Assembly (NCBI GenBank): GCA_002989075.1 | Contig: PSQN01000017.1 | Location: forward strand, 3,045,453-3,109,452 | Direction: 5' to 3' | Source: Arthonia radiata | Lineage: Eukaryota > Ascomycota > Arthoniomycetes > Arthoniales > Arthoniaceae | Length of the DNA stretch: 64,000 nt | In this document: positions 34,123 through 45,192 of the stretch, piece by piece | How positions within the stretch are numbered: position 1 is the stretch's first letter | How the letters are laid out: every line of letters starts with the position of its first letter | Made by a program: the position numbers and the translations under genes | Notes under the pieces: model-generated | What the model saw: the letters and a program-made list of their open reading frames with translations, nothing else | Told to the model about the DNA's origin: nothing | The model's database searches: none

Positions 34123-34848
34123 CTAGACCCACCCTTCCCCCTCTCCCTCCTCCTCCCCATCCCTCAAAACAACCCACCTCATCAACCCTCCACCCACCAA
34201 CACCGCAAGAGCCATAACATCCATCGCCCACGCCCCCACCATAACCCCATAAACCCACTCCTCCTCTCCCCCGTCAACCACGAACCGCCACAAACAGAAC
34301 CCCAATATTATTCCAATCCAGAATAACACCGAACAGATCAACATGAGCCCCAGTGTCCCCGTCACGCACGCCGTCTCATATTCCCGCGGCACCCAGTTGT
34401 AGAGCGAGTCGTCATCGAGTACTTCGTATGGGACATTCATAGCGCGCGCCGCGATGATGCGTTCGGTGTTCCTGTGTTCGTCTTTGGAGCGCCTACGATT
34501 ATGTGTGTACCGGTAGGCCGTACGCCACGGGGAGGGGGAGCGCGGGTGTCGCTCGTCTGTCGTGCGGGGTTGTTCAGGCGCATGTTCCTGCGCGCGCTCA
34601 AAGCCGTGGAAGCGCAGGCCCGAGGCGTGCTCCGTGTCGGCGAGGTAGCCGTCGTCGGAGATGTGCCGCGTCAGCGTGTGAGGCGACGGGGAGGGGGTGT
34701 CAGCAGATTCGGACGTCTCGGTTGAGCCTGCGGGCGAGTACGCGGAGGTGGTGATGGTGCCGTAGGTGCGCGTGGGCGTGGTGAGGGGGATGAGAGGGCG
34801 GGTGTGGGCGGATTGGGAGGTTGAGTTGGCAGGGCGGGTGGCGGACAT
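34123..34848 (-). CDS. Uncharacterised protein with two C-terminal membrane helices
   Basis: 241 aa in one exon. Residues 1-150 are hydrophilic and Ser/Thr/Pro/Arg-rich, probably disordered. A short conserved-looking segment, NVPYEVLDDDSLYNWVPREY (about 139-158), precedes two hydrophobic helices: about 161-187 (LGLMLICSVLFWIGIILGFCLW) and about 200-225 (MVGAWAMDVMALAVLVGG). The C-terminus is acidic (DGEEEGEGEG). I recognise no family. Ordered anchors plus a long disordered cytoplasmic part suggest a membrane-tethered adaptor, but that is only inference. Confidence 0.6.
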   Translation of the reverse strand: MSATRPANSTSQSAHTRPLIPLTTPTRTYGTITTSAYSPAGSTETSESADTPSPSPHTLTRHISDDGYLADTEHASGLRFHGFERAQEHAPEQPRTTDERHPRSPSPWRTAYRYTHNRRRSKDEHRNTERIIAARAMNVPYEVLDDDSLYNWVPREYETACVTGTLGLMLICSVLFWIGIILGFCLWRFVVDGGEEEWVYGVMVGAWAMDVMALAVLVGGGLMRWVVLRDGEEEGEGEGWV

Positions 34849-35250
34849 GGTGGTGCTGGTTCGTAGCGTGGATTACGTGAGAATTTGAAGCGTGCGGGAC
34901 GGCTAGAACTCGCCAAGTGGACGACGATGAAGGCAGGGAGGAAGCGAGGCAGGAAGAGGACGCGAGAGATCGAGCTGCATAACTGCAGGTCGGAGTGGGT
35001 GCTCTGACTGTGGCTTGTGTTGAGTGCATGCGTAGGTTGGGAGAAGACTGGACCGAGATTTCGTTGGGACATGTCTGAGCACAGATGAAACGACAGCGTG
35101 TGCTTGTGAGGTGTTACTGTGGGCATGCGGGCGTGACGGTCACAAGCCGAAGGTCAGTATCGGGTGGGCCATTCAGTCTTCGAAGATTCCTCAATGTACA
35201 TGAAGTCTCTGCAGCACGCGACGCGGACGCCGGCTCAATGTCCTTCTGGT
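34849..35250. other. Intergenic region between two minus-strand genes
   Basis: About 400 bp that should contain the promoter of the gene at 34123 and the 3' UTR of the gene ending at 35251. Chance ORFs only. Confidence 0.4.
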
Positions 35251-36184
35251 TCAACAGTCCTCACATTGCCCACACGGCCATCCATGAAGTATGAGATAAA
35301 CCACTGCCAACACACCCAAAGCCAATGTCAGAATCAGGTGATAGACATCAAAGCTGATGCAAGTGGCCAAGAGTGAAAACGCGCCGAGAATGATCAAGAG
35401 TATTGCTGAAACACTAAGTGTCAGTACTTGTACACGCATCTGGTAGTATCAATCGTGTTGGCTCACACATCCCGTGGCGCTTTAGATACTTGGTCTCGAC
35501 GGTCGTCTCCTTGCCGCGTGCTTGACCGGCTTCCACTTTGTTGGCTTCCGAGTACGCCATCTGCCCGCTTTTGGCAGGCTGCTGGGAACCCTCTTCTTGA
35601 TTCTTACGCTCCACTCGCTGACACATGCGGATGCCGATGGTGGCGAGTGCTGCGACGTAGCCAAAGGTGCGTCTCATGTTCACACCCTCGACATAGCTTG
35701 AGAACGCTTGACCATGGCGAATCTGAGGCGTATAATCAGGTTCACGACCCACGCCAACGGCAATGTCCTGGATGCGCCGCAGAAATTTGAGCGTGGAATT
35801 TTTGCCGTTCCCAGTTTCGATCGTCTGCAAGCTTGCCTCGGCTCGTCTCAGGAGTTCTGTCACCTGCTGCTGTTCGGCGCATGCCATGCCGCAGAGCTCT
35901 TCGAGCGAGACTTTGTTGAGTGTGGTCACTGGTTGATTGTTGCTTCCTTCATAACCGGCGTCGGTCATGCTGGCTTCTGGACTGTTCTTTGAAACGGCCA
36001 CGTAATTATTAGCTCCCATCGTGATGGCGTTAGATGCGTGATCGACTTGATTGTGTGTTTGAATTTTGAGTGTAGATCTATTATCGAACTCCAAAGCCCA
36101 AATGAAGACTGCATCGTCAGAGCATTCGATGACCACAATCAACGACACTTTGTTGGGAGCACAGATCTTGTCATCCGATCTCAC
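35251..36184 (-). CDS. Uncharacterised two-helix membrane protein
   Basis: Two exons: start to 35467, then 35405-35251. The 61-bp intron has a GTGAGC donor, a CTGAC branch-like element and a TTTCAG acceptor, in phase 1. A soluble N-terminal part has a helical segment (LEELCGMACAEQQQVTELL) and MRRTFGYVAALATIGIRMC. Exon 2 encodes two hydrophobic helices (ILLIILGAFSLLATC and YHLILTLALGVLAVVYLIL) and ends PCGQCEDC. The start is uncertain: Met at 36184 gives about 290 aa, whereas Met at 36019 (MGANNYVAV) drops 55 poorly protein-like residues and may be right. No family was recognised. Confidence 0.5.
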
Positions 36185-36264
36185 GTAGCGTCAGCGTGAT
36201 GACTGTCCAAATGAGACGATTCAATGACACTCCTGTGAGCGACGCTTGAGGGCTGCACAAGACT

Positions 36265-37664
36265 TCAAGGCGGCTTTGAGCAGAAAAGATCCAACAGCTT
36301 GTCCACAACGTCTTGTACAGATTCAGTTCGAAGAACACTGCTACTAGCTTCGTGTCGCTACATAATCGTTAGCTGAAATCAAGCCTTCGTAATGATGTGT
36401 ACCACTCACGAATGCAAAGAGCGCGCCCTTGAATGTCTGATGGTATACCGCCTTATATTCCACGTCCTGATTGAAATCAGTGATGGAGCCGTCCTTCGGC
36501 GTTGTAGGTGTCTGAGGTTGGCTGGTGCCTATATCCTGAGACTGAAGCTTTGTCTTGCGCTGCTGCAAGCCGTATAGACGCATGCCAGCCATGACGATTC
36601 GCGACACGATCTGCTTATTCTTCGTTTCCATCGACGATTCCTCGAGATCGTCTGTTGTGCTGACTTTGGACAGGGAAGACCTCTGACGTTCAAGGGTGCC
36701 GCGTCTACTGACTGGGCGCGATGGAGCAACCATTGACGGTGACGGCGATTTTGCTGTAGCCCTGCGCCGTGGTTGGATAATGTTTGCCTCCATGTCAGTT
36801 TTCGACGTTGGAACAGATGAGTCCTCGTTTTCGTGTTTGATTGATGGACTGTCGAAAGAACCGGGCTGAGGCGTCTGCGGTATGCTCGAAGCCTTGGAAG
36901 CGGCGATAGAGATACTTTGCCCGATGTGATGACGTGCCTTCTTGCGTCGATCCGCAGCTTCGTCGAAGAGATCGCTGAGACGCTTCTTGGAAGCGGTCTC
37001 GTGCTCCACGAAACGCGCCTCGCTAGCCTGTAGAGGTGGTTTAGGAGCTGCGATCGGCTTATATAGCACATCGGAAGATAAGAGAAGACAGCTCAGACGA
37101 ATGTCTATGGAGCGCGCGATGGCCTGCGTGGTATGCGCTTGAGAGTCTCCCTCCTGGTCAGAAGAATGGGGCGGCGTTAGCATTCGATTGGGTTCGCTAA
37201 TGTCACGCTCAGCGTAGATTAACACCTCTGTGATCCCGGGGCCATTTTCCTCGACAGGTTGGGGCTTAGTAGGACGAGCCAGCACAGCAAAGCTAGACTG
37301 ACAAGCCTGCGTAAGGTGCCAGGGTACACAATCTCCTGCATCTTCGAGACTTGTAGCTGTATCACCGAGCAGGACATCTTCGTCAACAAGTGCTTTCCTA
37401 AGCCATGACTCTGCTTCAGACCCTTTCAATGCGACGTGTAAAGCCGGACCTTGAATGAGATGCAATGGGATCGCAGTAGGGTCAACAAAAGCGAGAAAGG
37501 TCAATGAGTTGCATTTGAGCTGACCAGAAAGTGAGATCTGATCATCGCTCGACAGACTGATATCTGGAAAGCGTAAACGAACGTACGCATCGATAACGAC
37601 AATACTGACCGTCCAGTCTGTGACCTCCTTCGTCGACGATCTGTCCTTGCCAGACCTGTGTCAT
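36265..37664 (-). CDS. SLD7: DNA-replication initiation factor SLD7
   Basis: Sld7 partners Sld3 in loading Cdc45 at origins. Three exons (minus strand): 37664-37610, 37563-36410 and 36357-36265, 433 aa. Intron 1 (46 bp, GTCAGT...TTCCAG, phase 1) links MTQVWQGQIVDEGGHRLD to DISLSSDD. Intron 2 (52 bp, GTGAGT...TGTAG, phase 0) joins the diagnostic YHQTFKGALFAF to RHEASSSVLR and ends VVDKLLDLFCSKPP. This C-terminal block, preceded by IVSRIVMAGMRLYGLQQRK, is the Sld7 C-terminal domain; the terminal exon of 93 nt is easily missed. The middle (about 180-300) is disordered with Ser/Pro sites. If intron 2 is retained, the protein ends in unrelated residues at 36344. Confidence 0.85.
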
Positions 37665-38065
37665 GGTTTCTACCCGTTGGGGAGTTCAAGGCAATGTCAA
37701 CATGCTCCCTCGGTCACAAATACCATGCAGCACGGCAAGGTACACTTCAAAGGGGTCACCGCCTTCAGTCTGCATGATTGCGCGGTTGTCCGGCAGTATG
37801 GACGCGACTGGAGCGATGAGAAACGCGTTCACTATAAAGTCTTGGCAGGGGTCTCAGCCACTATACTAGAAGCGATCAAAGATCATGTGATATCAGCACT
37901 GTTGTTGGAAAATTGTAATCGAGGTTGACTGTAGCGCTCTGCATGAGCAATTGACTAACTAACTTTCCACAAAACTTGACAAAAGACCCCAATTGCTCAG
38001 TCAGGAGGTATCGCAGCCATGTGAGGCACTCAGGAGGGTCGTAGTACACTCGTCACCATACAGTT
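37665..38065. other. Spacer between SLD7 and the dehydrogenase
   Basis: About 400 bp containing the SLD7 promoter and the 3' UTR of the dehydrogenase gene. A plus-strand ORF at 37620-37928 overlaps SLD7 exon 1 in antisense and has no family resemblance. Confidence 0.4.
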
Positions 38066-39236
38066 TCACAGATTCGCAGTGCAGCCAGGCACTTGTCTCT
38101 CCAACCGCTTACACAGCTCTTCGTACACTCTGTCGGCCAACTTGACACCTTCGTCCGACGTCGTGAGCTTGCTAGGCTGCGTGATGTCCTGGTCGCTGAG
38201 GTACTGTCCATGCGTAATGGGTCCGCTGCTGGCTGCATGCACCAGCGTCCTGCTGCCAACCTCTGTCGACCTTCCGATCAGCAACTTCCCTATATTCACG
38301 GGATGGAAGCTGCCAAGTCCTCGCGTGAGTTCGGAGTGGCAGAGACCTGGGTTGATGGTGTTTATGGTGACAGGGTACTCCTTCTCGACACGAGCGTAGT
38401 TGAAACGGTTCGGGCGCAGGTCAGCCATTTTGCGGACGATGAATACTTCGAGAAGTTTGCTGACTACATAGCGGTCCTGGAACAATCGTTAGCCCCCATC
38501 CAATTTGTTTTCAGGCAACGAGAAGCCATCTCTTGTCGAGACTGGCGACTCGACATCTTTTGGACGCGGATGCAAACAAACAACGTTAAATGAGACACTC
38601 CTGGCTTACCTTCATTACCGCCTTCTTCGGATCACTAAGATCGTCGAAGATCTCGCCATCCAGCGCTTTCTTGCCTTCAGCAAAGCCAGTCCAGTAATGC
38701 ACCTCACTCGAAACAATAGTCAGCGTGGGCCGTACACCGAATTTTTCTGCTGTCTCTTTCATCTTCGGCAGCATCAGAAAGGCCAACAAGAAGGTGGAGA
38801 TGACATTCGTCTTGATGGTAGACTCCTCACCCTCCACGCTACGGAGTTCTATCGTCGAGATACCAGCATTCTCCAGTAAGACGTCGACACGCTCGAGTTC
38901 CTGGCTGGCGCGCGCAGCGAAGGCCTTAATCGATTCTGTGCTGCCGAGATCAAGTTGCCAGACCTCTACGACGCCGCTGCCGCAGACAGTGGTTTCCTCG
39001 ATTTCTTGCTTGGCATTTTGGCCCTTTTCTGGCGTTCGAACTGCAAGGATGACTTTGGCGGCGCCTAGGCGGGCGATGTGCTTTGCCGCTTCGAAGCCGA
39101 GGCCGACGTTGGCGCCTGTGACGATGACATTCTGGTTGCTGAAGTTGGCTGTGGGGAGTGGGAAGTAGGAGTAGAAGAGCTGTGAGGAGAGAAAGTAAGG
39201 GAGCGAGCCAGCTGTGGTCCAGCGATTCTGCACCAT
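38066..39236 (-). CDS. Short-chain dehydrogenase/reductase
   Basis: NAD(P)-dependent oxidoreductase of the classical SDR fold, closest in feel to the retinol-dehydrogenase/WWOX-like fungal group; substrate unknown. Exons (minus strand) are 39236-38610 and 38476-38066, 345 aa. The 133-bp intron (GTAAGC...TTCCAG) is in phase 0 and splits the protein just before the active site. Visible motifs: cofactor loop TGANVGLG (about residues 40-47), LDLGS acidic site, ENAG in place of NNAG, SSEVHYW with the catalytic Ser, and DRYVVSK (catalytic Tyr and Lys) at the start of exon 2. INPGLCHSEL follows. A 22-bp palindrome with a CACGTG core lies about 220 bp upstream of its start. Confidence 0.88.
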
Positions 39237-39916
39237 ACTCGGAGCTGGATATCAGAATTCAGACGGTGCCTGACGCCAATAGAAGTCACACTCTTCGGTA
39301 ATGGTCGAGTTGGTGGTCAATTGGGAAGAGGCAAGCTACTTCAGGACACCAGTTTGAAGCAACTTAAAGTAATCGATGGCAGCTTCTGTGGGGTACGATG
39401 ACACAGGTTTTGGAAGAGCAATGGAAGGTGTTTAAGTAAGGACCAGGTACGAAGGTACACTGTCACGTGACAGTGTAGATTTCATCATCATGGCGGCGTT
39501 GCGGCTTTTGGCTTCGCCTGCAGGTACATGACCGACTAACCAATGATCTGGCATCCAATTTGCATGGAAAAGAGCGCCATAGCGCTCATATTGAGAAGGA
39601 TGCTTGGGATTCCGGCAACCGATGCGATCGTCTCTTGCGAGGCAATAGGATGTAATTGCCCTATCTCCGCTAAGCGATAGGTTTCCGGAGGTTCCTGTTA
39701 GACCGTGTCGGAGAGTTCCTGTGCAGTAATCCTGGAGCCTGTTTGACATCTCGACCCAGACCACGCCCTGTCTGTATGAATAGCCTGGTAATTCACGCGA
39801 GAATGAAGAACACCAATGGTCGAAGCCGTCCCCTGAAGCAGCACGCTATACGTTCTAAGATTCTTTACCGTTCATGCTCACAGCACCAACCGGATGAAGT
39901 TCCTCTGAGTGTGAGA
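39237..39916. other. Dehydrogenase upstream region
   Basis: 680 bp between the dehydrogenase start and the PRE5 stop. The palindrome at 39456-39477 is listed separately. A minus-strand ORF (39764-39432) shows no family resemblance and is taken as chance. Confidence 0.45.
39456..39477. promoter_or_regulatory. 22-bp perfect palindrome with CACGTG core
   Basis: A perfect 22-bp palindrome centred on the E-box CACGTG (inner part TGTCACGTGACA), about 220 bp upstream of the dehydrogenase start. CACGTG is the classic site of dimeric bHLH regulators, and TCACGTGA is the form bound by the yeast Cbf1/Pho4 class. The extended symmetry is unusual for a single E-box. Its regulatory role is inferred. Confidence 0.45.
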
Positions 39917-40738
39917 TTACGTATCAACGTCCATGCCTTCTCCTTGCTCTTCGCCGCCCTCACCGCCCTCGTTGATCTGTTCCAGCCACCCGCGTATCTT
40001 CTCTCCCTCCAGCAGCTCAAACTTCTCGCCCTTGCCGCCAACACCCAGACTCGTGTTGTCCACATTCAGCTCCTTGTCCTGCTGTAAGCTCTCCCTCAGC
40101 GCACGCATTGCATGTTTGACCAGCTCTTCCCTGCCGCAATTCGCGAACTTGTCCAGATGCCTCTCCAAGTACGTCCGCGCCATCTGACTTCTTGCTCCAA
40201 TCGCATCTGCAACCATTTCTTGCGTCACGCCGCTGGGGTTGAATTCGAATAGATGGGATCCTGAAGCGTCCACGCCTGCTACCAGGAGTCCGACACCATA
40301 CGGTCGGTGGCCATACATCTGTGTGTTGGTCTGAGCGCGGTCTGCGATTCGTGAAACGATGTGAGAGAGTGGTATCGCGCGGCCCATATTCAGGCGCGAG
40401 GCGAGTGACTGTTGCTTCATGTAGTTGGACAGCACGCGTGCGTCTGAGGCAAGACCGGCGAGGGCAAGACCATAGTGTGCGTCGATAGGGATGATCTTCT
40501 TTTGGTACGAGGAAAGCTCTTCAGCGTTACGCTGTAGGGCGAGCGTCAGTCACGGATACAAAGCTCATAATGCTCACATCGAATTTACCTTCAGCGCCGC
40601 GAGCACGACATGTGTTTTGCTGGCAATGCCCACGACTACCGAACCCTGCTTGACTGCTTCTTGTGCGTACTCGACCTGGAAAATACGTCCTTGTGGAGAG
40701 AAGGTGATGCAGTCGTTGTCGTAATTATTACGGAACAT
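39917..40738 (-). CDS. PRE5: 20S proteasome subunit alpha-6
   Basis: Structural alpha-ring subunit of the 20S core. Exons (minus strand) are 40738-40589 and 40531-39917, 254 aa. The 57-bp intron (GTAAAT...CTACAG) is in phase 0, between HVVLAALK and [12 protein letters not shown]. The N-terminus [20 protein letters not shown] followed by [13 protein letters not shown] is the proteasome alpha signature. [18 protein letters not shown] and [20 protein letters not shown] are specific to the alpha-6 (PSMA1) type. The C-terminal tail is acidic ([17 protein letters not shown]), as usual for the subunit. It shares a promoter region with VPS55. Confidence 0.96.
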
Positions 40739-41172
40739 TGTCGAGATGTATCAGACGAATTGTGCGGAGCAGAGCGTTCGGGTGCTTTGCGATGGGGCAA
40801 GAGTCTATGGAGACGCTCGTTCTGATCAAGAAGGTCTTGATACCGCTGTGTGGACCTTGATTTTGGATGCGAGCAGTTTCAAGCAGCGTGGAAGAATCGG
40901 TCTCAGGAAAGATCAAGCAGCAACAGCAGCCAGACAGCAGCGAGACGCGCGAGCTGCAGCTAAGCTTCCTTTAGGGTTATGCCCTATGTACCATCTCATT
41001 CTTGCCGCCAGGCCTCTCTTAACGGCCAAGTACATAACTCTGCAGACAGCTCCGCAGGGACAAGACGACGCACGAACTATAGAATTACGCATCGGGCCTT
41101 CATCCGCACCAAATTCGCTTCACGTAATCTCCGAACCCTCAGGTTGCAACCAGACACCGCCCGCGCCGCCTG
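40739..41172. promoter_or_regulatory. Shared PRE5 / VPS55 divergent promoter
   Basis: 434 bp between divergent start codons. I looked for the Rpn4/PACE motif GGTGGCAAA on both strands and did not find a full match. One reading frame happens to stay open across this region into VPS55; I do not regard it as coding. Confidence 0.45.
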
Positions 41173-41615
41173 ATGGCTGGCCTCAAGACCATTATCGCGC
41201 TCTCCTTCGTACGACCCGCGTCCAAACGTGCCCTCTATCTCCGCTAATGATAAGTCAGATCCTCGCCATCGGGTTCCTCCTCTGCATCCTCTCCTGCGCC
41301 CTCTTCCACTCCTTCTACCCGCTCCTCGTGGTCGCGACCTTCGTCGTCGCACCTCTACCAAACTTCATCTGCGAGAAGGCGGCTGGACGCAACGACTTCC
41401 TCAGCTCCGACAGTGAGAATGGCGGCGCCATTGTCGACTTTGGACGTTTTATGACGGGTTTCTTATGCGTGCAGGGAATCGCGCTGCCGGCGCTGCTCGC
41501 GCATAGCCATTACATTAGGTTATCAGCGATGGTCATGAGCATCTGTGGTGGACTGTTGATATATGGGACTATTGTGAGCTTTACGACATTCTTTAGGGAA
41601 GAGGAAGAGTTTTGA
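41173..41615 (+). CDS. VPS55: Vacuolar protein sorting protein VPS55
   Basis: Small endosomal membrane protein of the Vps55/OB-RGRP family that works with Vps68 in late-endosome-to-vacuole traffic. Exons are 41173-41208 (MAGLKTIIALSF) and 41259-41615, 130 aa. The 50-bp intron (GTACGA...GTCAG) is in phase 0. The family sequence is plain: ILAIGFLLCILSCALFHSFY, PLLVVATFVVAPLPNFIC, DFGRFMTGFLCVQGIALP, and the end GGLLIYGTIVSFTTFF plus acidic EEEEF. Four hydrophobic helices are expected. The start was chosen because the MAGLKTIIALSF N-terminus is conserved, although a longer upstream frame is open. Confidence 0.93.
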
Positions 41616-41791
41616 GGAAAAAGAGCAGGGAGTGGGTGCGTGATACATTGAGTCTGTGAATGAGAAACGCCAACACGCTTGCGATATGCTCGGTAATCTA
41701 CTCAGGAAGACATCAGTGCCGTCTCCATCCATTCCGCGCCCTGTTTCATCGCTGTCACAGTCGCACTGGCGACACCACTGAACAGGCACAT

Positions 41792-42578
41792 TCATCCAAT
41801 CTTGAAACTCTCCCAGTTTAACTTCAGCCTATCCGGGCTTGGCTTGTAGTCTCGCAGAGCTGTCATGACACTCTCGGCGTCATCCACAGTCTGCCAGATG
41901 CGAGCGTTGGCGTCTTTGATGAAACCAACCTTGGACGTTTCGTTAGTCCACTGGATGATGAGATCCCAGAAACCCTCGACGCTGTAGAAGATGACGCCGA
42001 TTTTGTGGATATCCAACTGATTCCACGACGCCATCTCCGCGATCTCGTCCAGGGTACCAAACCCACCTGGAAGTGCGACAAAGCCACTGCCGAGCCCACC
42101 TTGCACGACCTCTCTGGCGATCATCTCCTTGCGCTGGTGCATTGTGTCGACGATGGTAGTCTTCCCGTAAATACTTGGATCGGGTAGCTTCGCAACCTTC
42201 TTGCCAGTGACGTCGCGATCTGGAGCCTCATGACCAGGACCGTCAACGAGCGGTGCGGCTTCATGTTCGACCAGAGGCCCTGGCATGATGCCGTGGACGG
42301 CGTCGGGGCCAGACAGAGAGACAAGGGTTCGTGATAATTCCCCCATGAGGCCGGTCGTACCGCCACCGTACACGAGCTTCGCGTTGTGGCGGGACATGGC
42401 CTGTGCAAATGAATGTGCTGCTGCGCGGTATATTGGAGAGTTGCCGTCGGAGGCAGCACAACTACACAGCAGAGTTAGCTTTGGCTCCATAAATCGACGA
42501 TAGCAGTACCTACAAAACGCCGATCACGGGTTGCTGGCTATTGGTGGCAAGGCCATCCGATTGAACGTTGTCAGACAT
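41792..42578 (-). CDS. LOG-family phosphoribohydrolase (lysine-decarboxylase-like)
   Basis: Member of the LOG family, which hydrolyses nucleoside 5'-monophosphates to base and ribose 5-phosphate; plant members activate cytokinins. Older annotation as lysine decarboxylase is misleading. Exons (minus strand) are 42578-42514 and 42461-41792, 244 aa, with a 52-bp intron (GTAGGT...TGTAG) in phase 2 that rebuilds GVFCAASDGNSPIY. Substrate-binding motifs are visible: YGGGTTGLMG and PGGFGTLDE, with MHQRKEMI between them. Without the first exon, the frame starting MEPKL lacks the GVFC strand, so the two-exon model is preferred. Confidence 0.9.
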
Positions 42579-43187
42579 TCTTGTGGTGTTGTAAGAGTGG
42601 GTCAGTGTGCTGTAGAGTTGTCGATTTGGAAAGTTGATTTGGGGCAGAGGTTGTTGTGATGAGGAGTTGGTGGAGGTCGATAAAGAAGTTACAAAATCAC
42701 AAGAATTGACTGAAAGGACGGTCTTTTAAGCCGTGCGAGAGGCACCATTGTGCAAACGTGAGAGGTGCGGCGAAACCTTCACCTCTCAAAAAATGCAATT
42801 GAGCCAGAGATTCCGGCACCTCTGACGAACGCAACTGACGGCGGAGCAGTTGATATATATAGGATATATGATGTTCATGGGAGGAGGAGGGTGCTGGACC
42901 GACTCTTATCCTCACGCATTGTGTTTGCTCTGCATGGCAATCACATGCTAGTTTGTTCGATCGCGCAAGTGTCACGGCTTATGTAATCGATACAAGGTTC
43001 GCGGGCAGGTGCAGCGCGTAGTCCTCGTTTTCTCCAGATTGCGAGCTTGACATTCAATCTACATCCCCAGACCGAAATTGATCGACAGTATCCTAATCAA
43101 CGCCTAGGGAGTCGCTACTCGAAATGCGTCCAGACAGGTGAAGGCACTATTGAATCACCTGCTAAGCAGGCCTCAGACCGGGGAATC
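42579..43187. promoter_or_regulatory. LOG / CLPTM1 divergent intergenic region
   Basis: 609 bp between divergent starts. An alternating TA tract (about 42853-42861) may act as a TATA-like element. The CLPTM1 frame is open upstream of 43188 but loses protein character there. Confidence 0.4.
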
Positions 43188-45192
43188 ATGCCAGAAGCGC
43201 AAGAACCACAACGCGAAGCCTCCGGGCCCAGCTTTCTCCGCACTGCAGTCCAAAGCATCGCCCTCTTCATCGGCATACAGTTTCTGATTAAGCAACTCAT
43301 GGGTGGAGGCCTTATGAAAGGCAATGCGAGCGCTGGAAACACCACGGCGGCAGCAGGGTCTATACCCGCTTTCGATGCTCGTCCGTCGTTGCATGAGATC
43401 ACCGGACAGTACAATCCTATACCTCAATCAATCGCTCCCATCTGGCCCTCGAATACCAGCCTTGACGTCAGCATGTACATCTCGCCGTCGCTGATTATGC
43501 CGTCGCTGAAGCATGTGCCTTCCGAATCTTTGGTTTTGCGGGAGACGAACATTAGACTCGACAACTGGAATGAAGCAAGAAACATTCATACCAGCTTTTC
43601 CGTTCCGAGGGAGGTGCAGAACAACGGCACACTGTGGGCGCACATCTACGTAGCCCAGAGCGGATCACCTACGGACCCTGCCAACGGCCACTATGATCCC
43701 AAACTTGCGTATCACTTTGTGAGACCGCTCAATCAATATCTGCAGAAAAAGAAGAGCAGGAAAGCCCGGAATCTGCTAGGCGGCGCAAATGATGAAGAGG
43801 AGGTAGATGGAGATGACAGTCTTCCACAAACGTACACATCTTCCTTCTATCATCCGAACTTCACCATGTCGTTTGTCCCAAATGCTGGAGTGCAGTCATA
43901 CATCCAGATGCCTCCGGCAGCACGAGAGTGGGTGCAGCTTGAGTCGACTGGCGCTCGCGATGCCACTGGCCAAAATGGATGGTATTACCCGACGTTGTAC
44001 CTCAACACCTTCTGGCAGCTACGAACGCACATGACCGAGCTCAATTCGACAGTCACAACGTTACCATTGAACATACATATGAACCTTCTATCTCACTGGA
44101 AGTTCAGCATCATGTCTTCAATGGATTTCGGAATGAAAGAAAATCAAAGGAAGCTTGCGGCTGGTGAGAAGCTGCCTGGCGGAGGTGATGGTAACGAGCT
44201 CGAAGAGGTAAAACGCATCATGTTGGACAGCAATATCTACCTCTTGTCTACAACTGTGGTCGTTGGCATCTTGCATACAATCCTCGAGATGCTTGCTTTT
44301 GGCAGCGATGTCAGCCACTGGCGCAACAAGAAGGACAATGTAGGTGTTTCGGTCCGCACAATCATGGCGAATGTGTTCATGCAAACGATTATCTTCCTAT
44401 ACTTGATGGACAACAATGAGAACACCTCGTATGTTATTATGCTGAGTCAGGGCATGGGAATCTTGCTGGAGGCCTGGAAGGTCACTAAGACAGTCAACGT
44501 TCGCATCCGACCCACACCAGCAGACTCTACTGTCTTCCCTTGGCGCTACTTGCCGTACACGATTGTGTTTGAAGACAAGCACAAGCTCTCCGAGACTGAA
44601 GTCAAGACACAGGAGTACGACGCCATCGCTTTCAAGTATATGTACTGGGTTGGGATGCCACTTCTTGCAGCCTACGCTGTGTATAGCTTGCTCTACGACA
44701 CACACAAGTCATGGTACTCATTCATCGTCACTACGCTGGTGGGATCAGTCTACGCCTATGGCTTCCTGATGATGGTTCCAGCACTATACATCAACTACAG
44801 ACTGCAGTCAGTCGCGCATATGCACGGTAAAACGATGATGTACAAAGTGCTGAAGTAAGTCAGTCGGATGTATCACGCAATTGTGGAGCTAACAAATCTG
44901 TAGCACCTTCATCGATGATCTCTTCGCATTCACTGTCAAAATGCCCATTCTCCATCGGCTGGCAACGTTGCGCGATGATGTAGTGTTTTTCGTCTATCTG
45001 TATCAAGCGTGGAAGTATAGAACTGACTACAGTCGCGTCAATGAATTCGGTCAAGGAGGTGAGGAGGAAGATGTGGTAGATAAACTGGCCTCGAAACCTT
45101 TGGAGGCTCCTGCCAACGGCAAGACCGAGAAGTTCCAGTCAATTGCAACAAGCACCGACAGCTCCAAAGGATCGGCGAAGAAGCGACGATGA
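43188..45192 (+). CDS. CLPTM1-family membrane protein
   Basis: Homologue of cleft lip and palate transmembrane protein 1; family members sit in the ER/Golgi and human CLPTM1 retains receptors in the ER. Exons are 43188-44854 and 44904-45192, 651 aa. The 49-bp intron (GTAAGT...TGTAG) is in phase 2 and joins KVLN to TFIDDLFAFTVKMP. An N-terminal hydrophobic segment (TAVQSIALFIGIQFLIKQL) precedes a large lumenal domain. C-terminal helices follow, starting near MLDSNIYLLSTTVVVGILHT and including KYMYWVGMPLLAAYAVYSLL. The family block HRLATLRDDVVFFVYLYQ is in exon 2. The start at 43188 (MPEAQEPQREAS) is preferred over the open frame from 43047. Confidence 0.92.

Noticed and set aside
34474-35126. 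Several ORFs of 80-150 codons on both strands around the gene at 34123
   Set aside because: They are low-complexity Ser/Pro/Arg shadows of GC-rich coding and promoter sequence in other frames.
40746-41172. Open frame upstream of and continuous with VPS55 exon 2, giving a 289-aa reading
   Set aside because: It reads through the PRE5 promoter and a good 50-bp intron. The conserved VPS55 N-terminus (MAGLKTIIALSF) is in another frame and splices cleanly, so the extension is chance.
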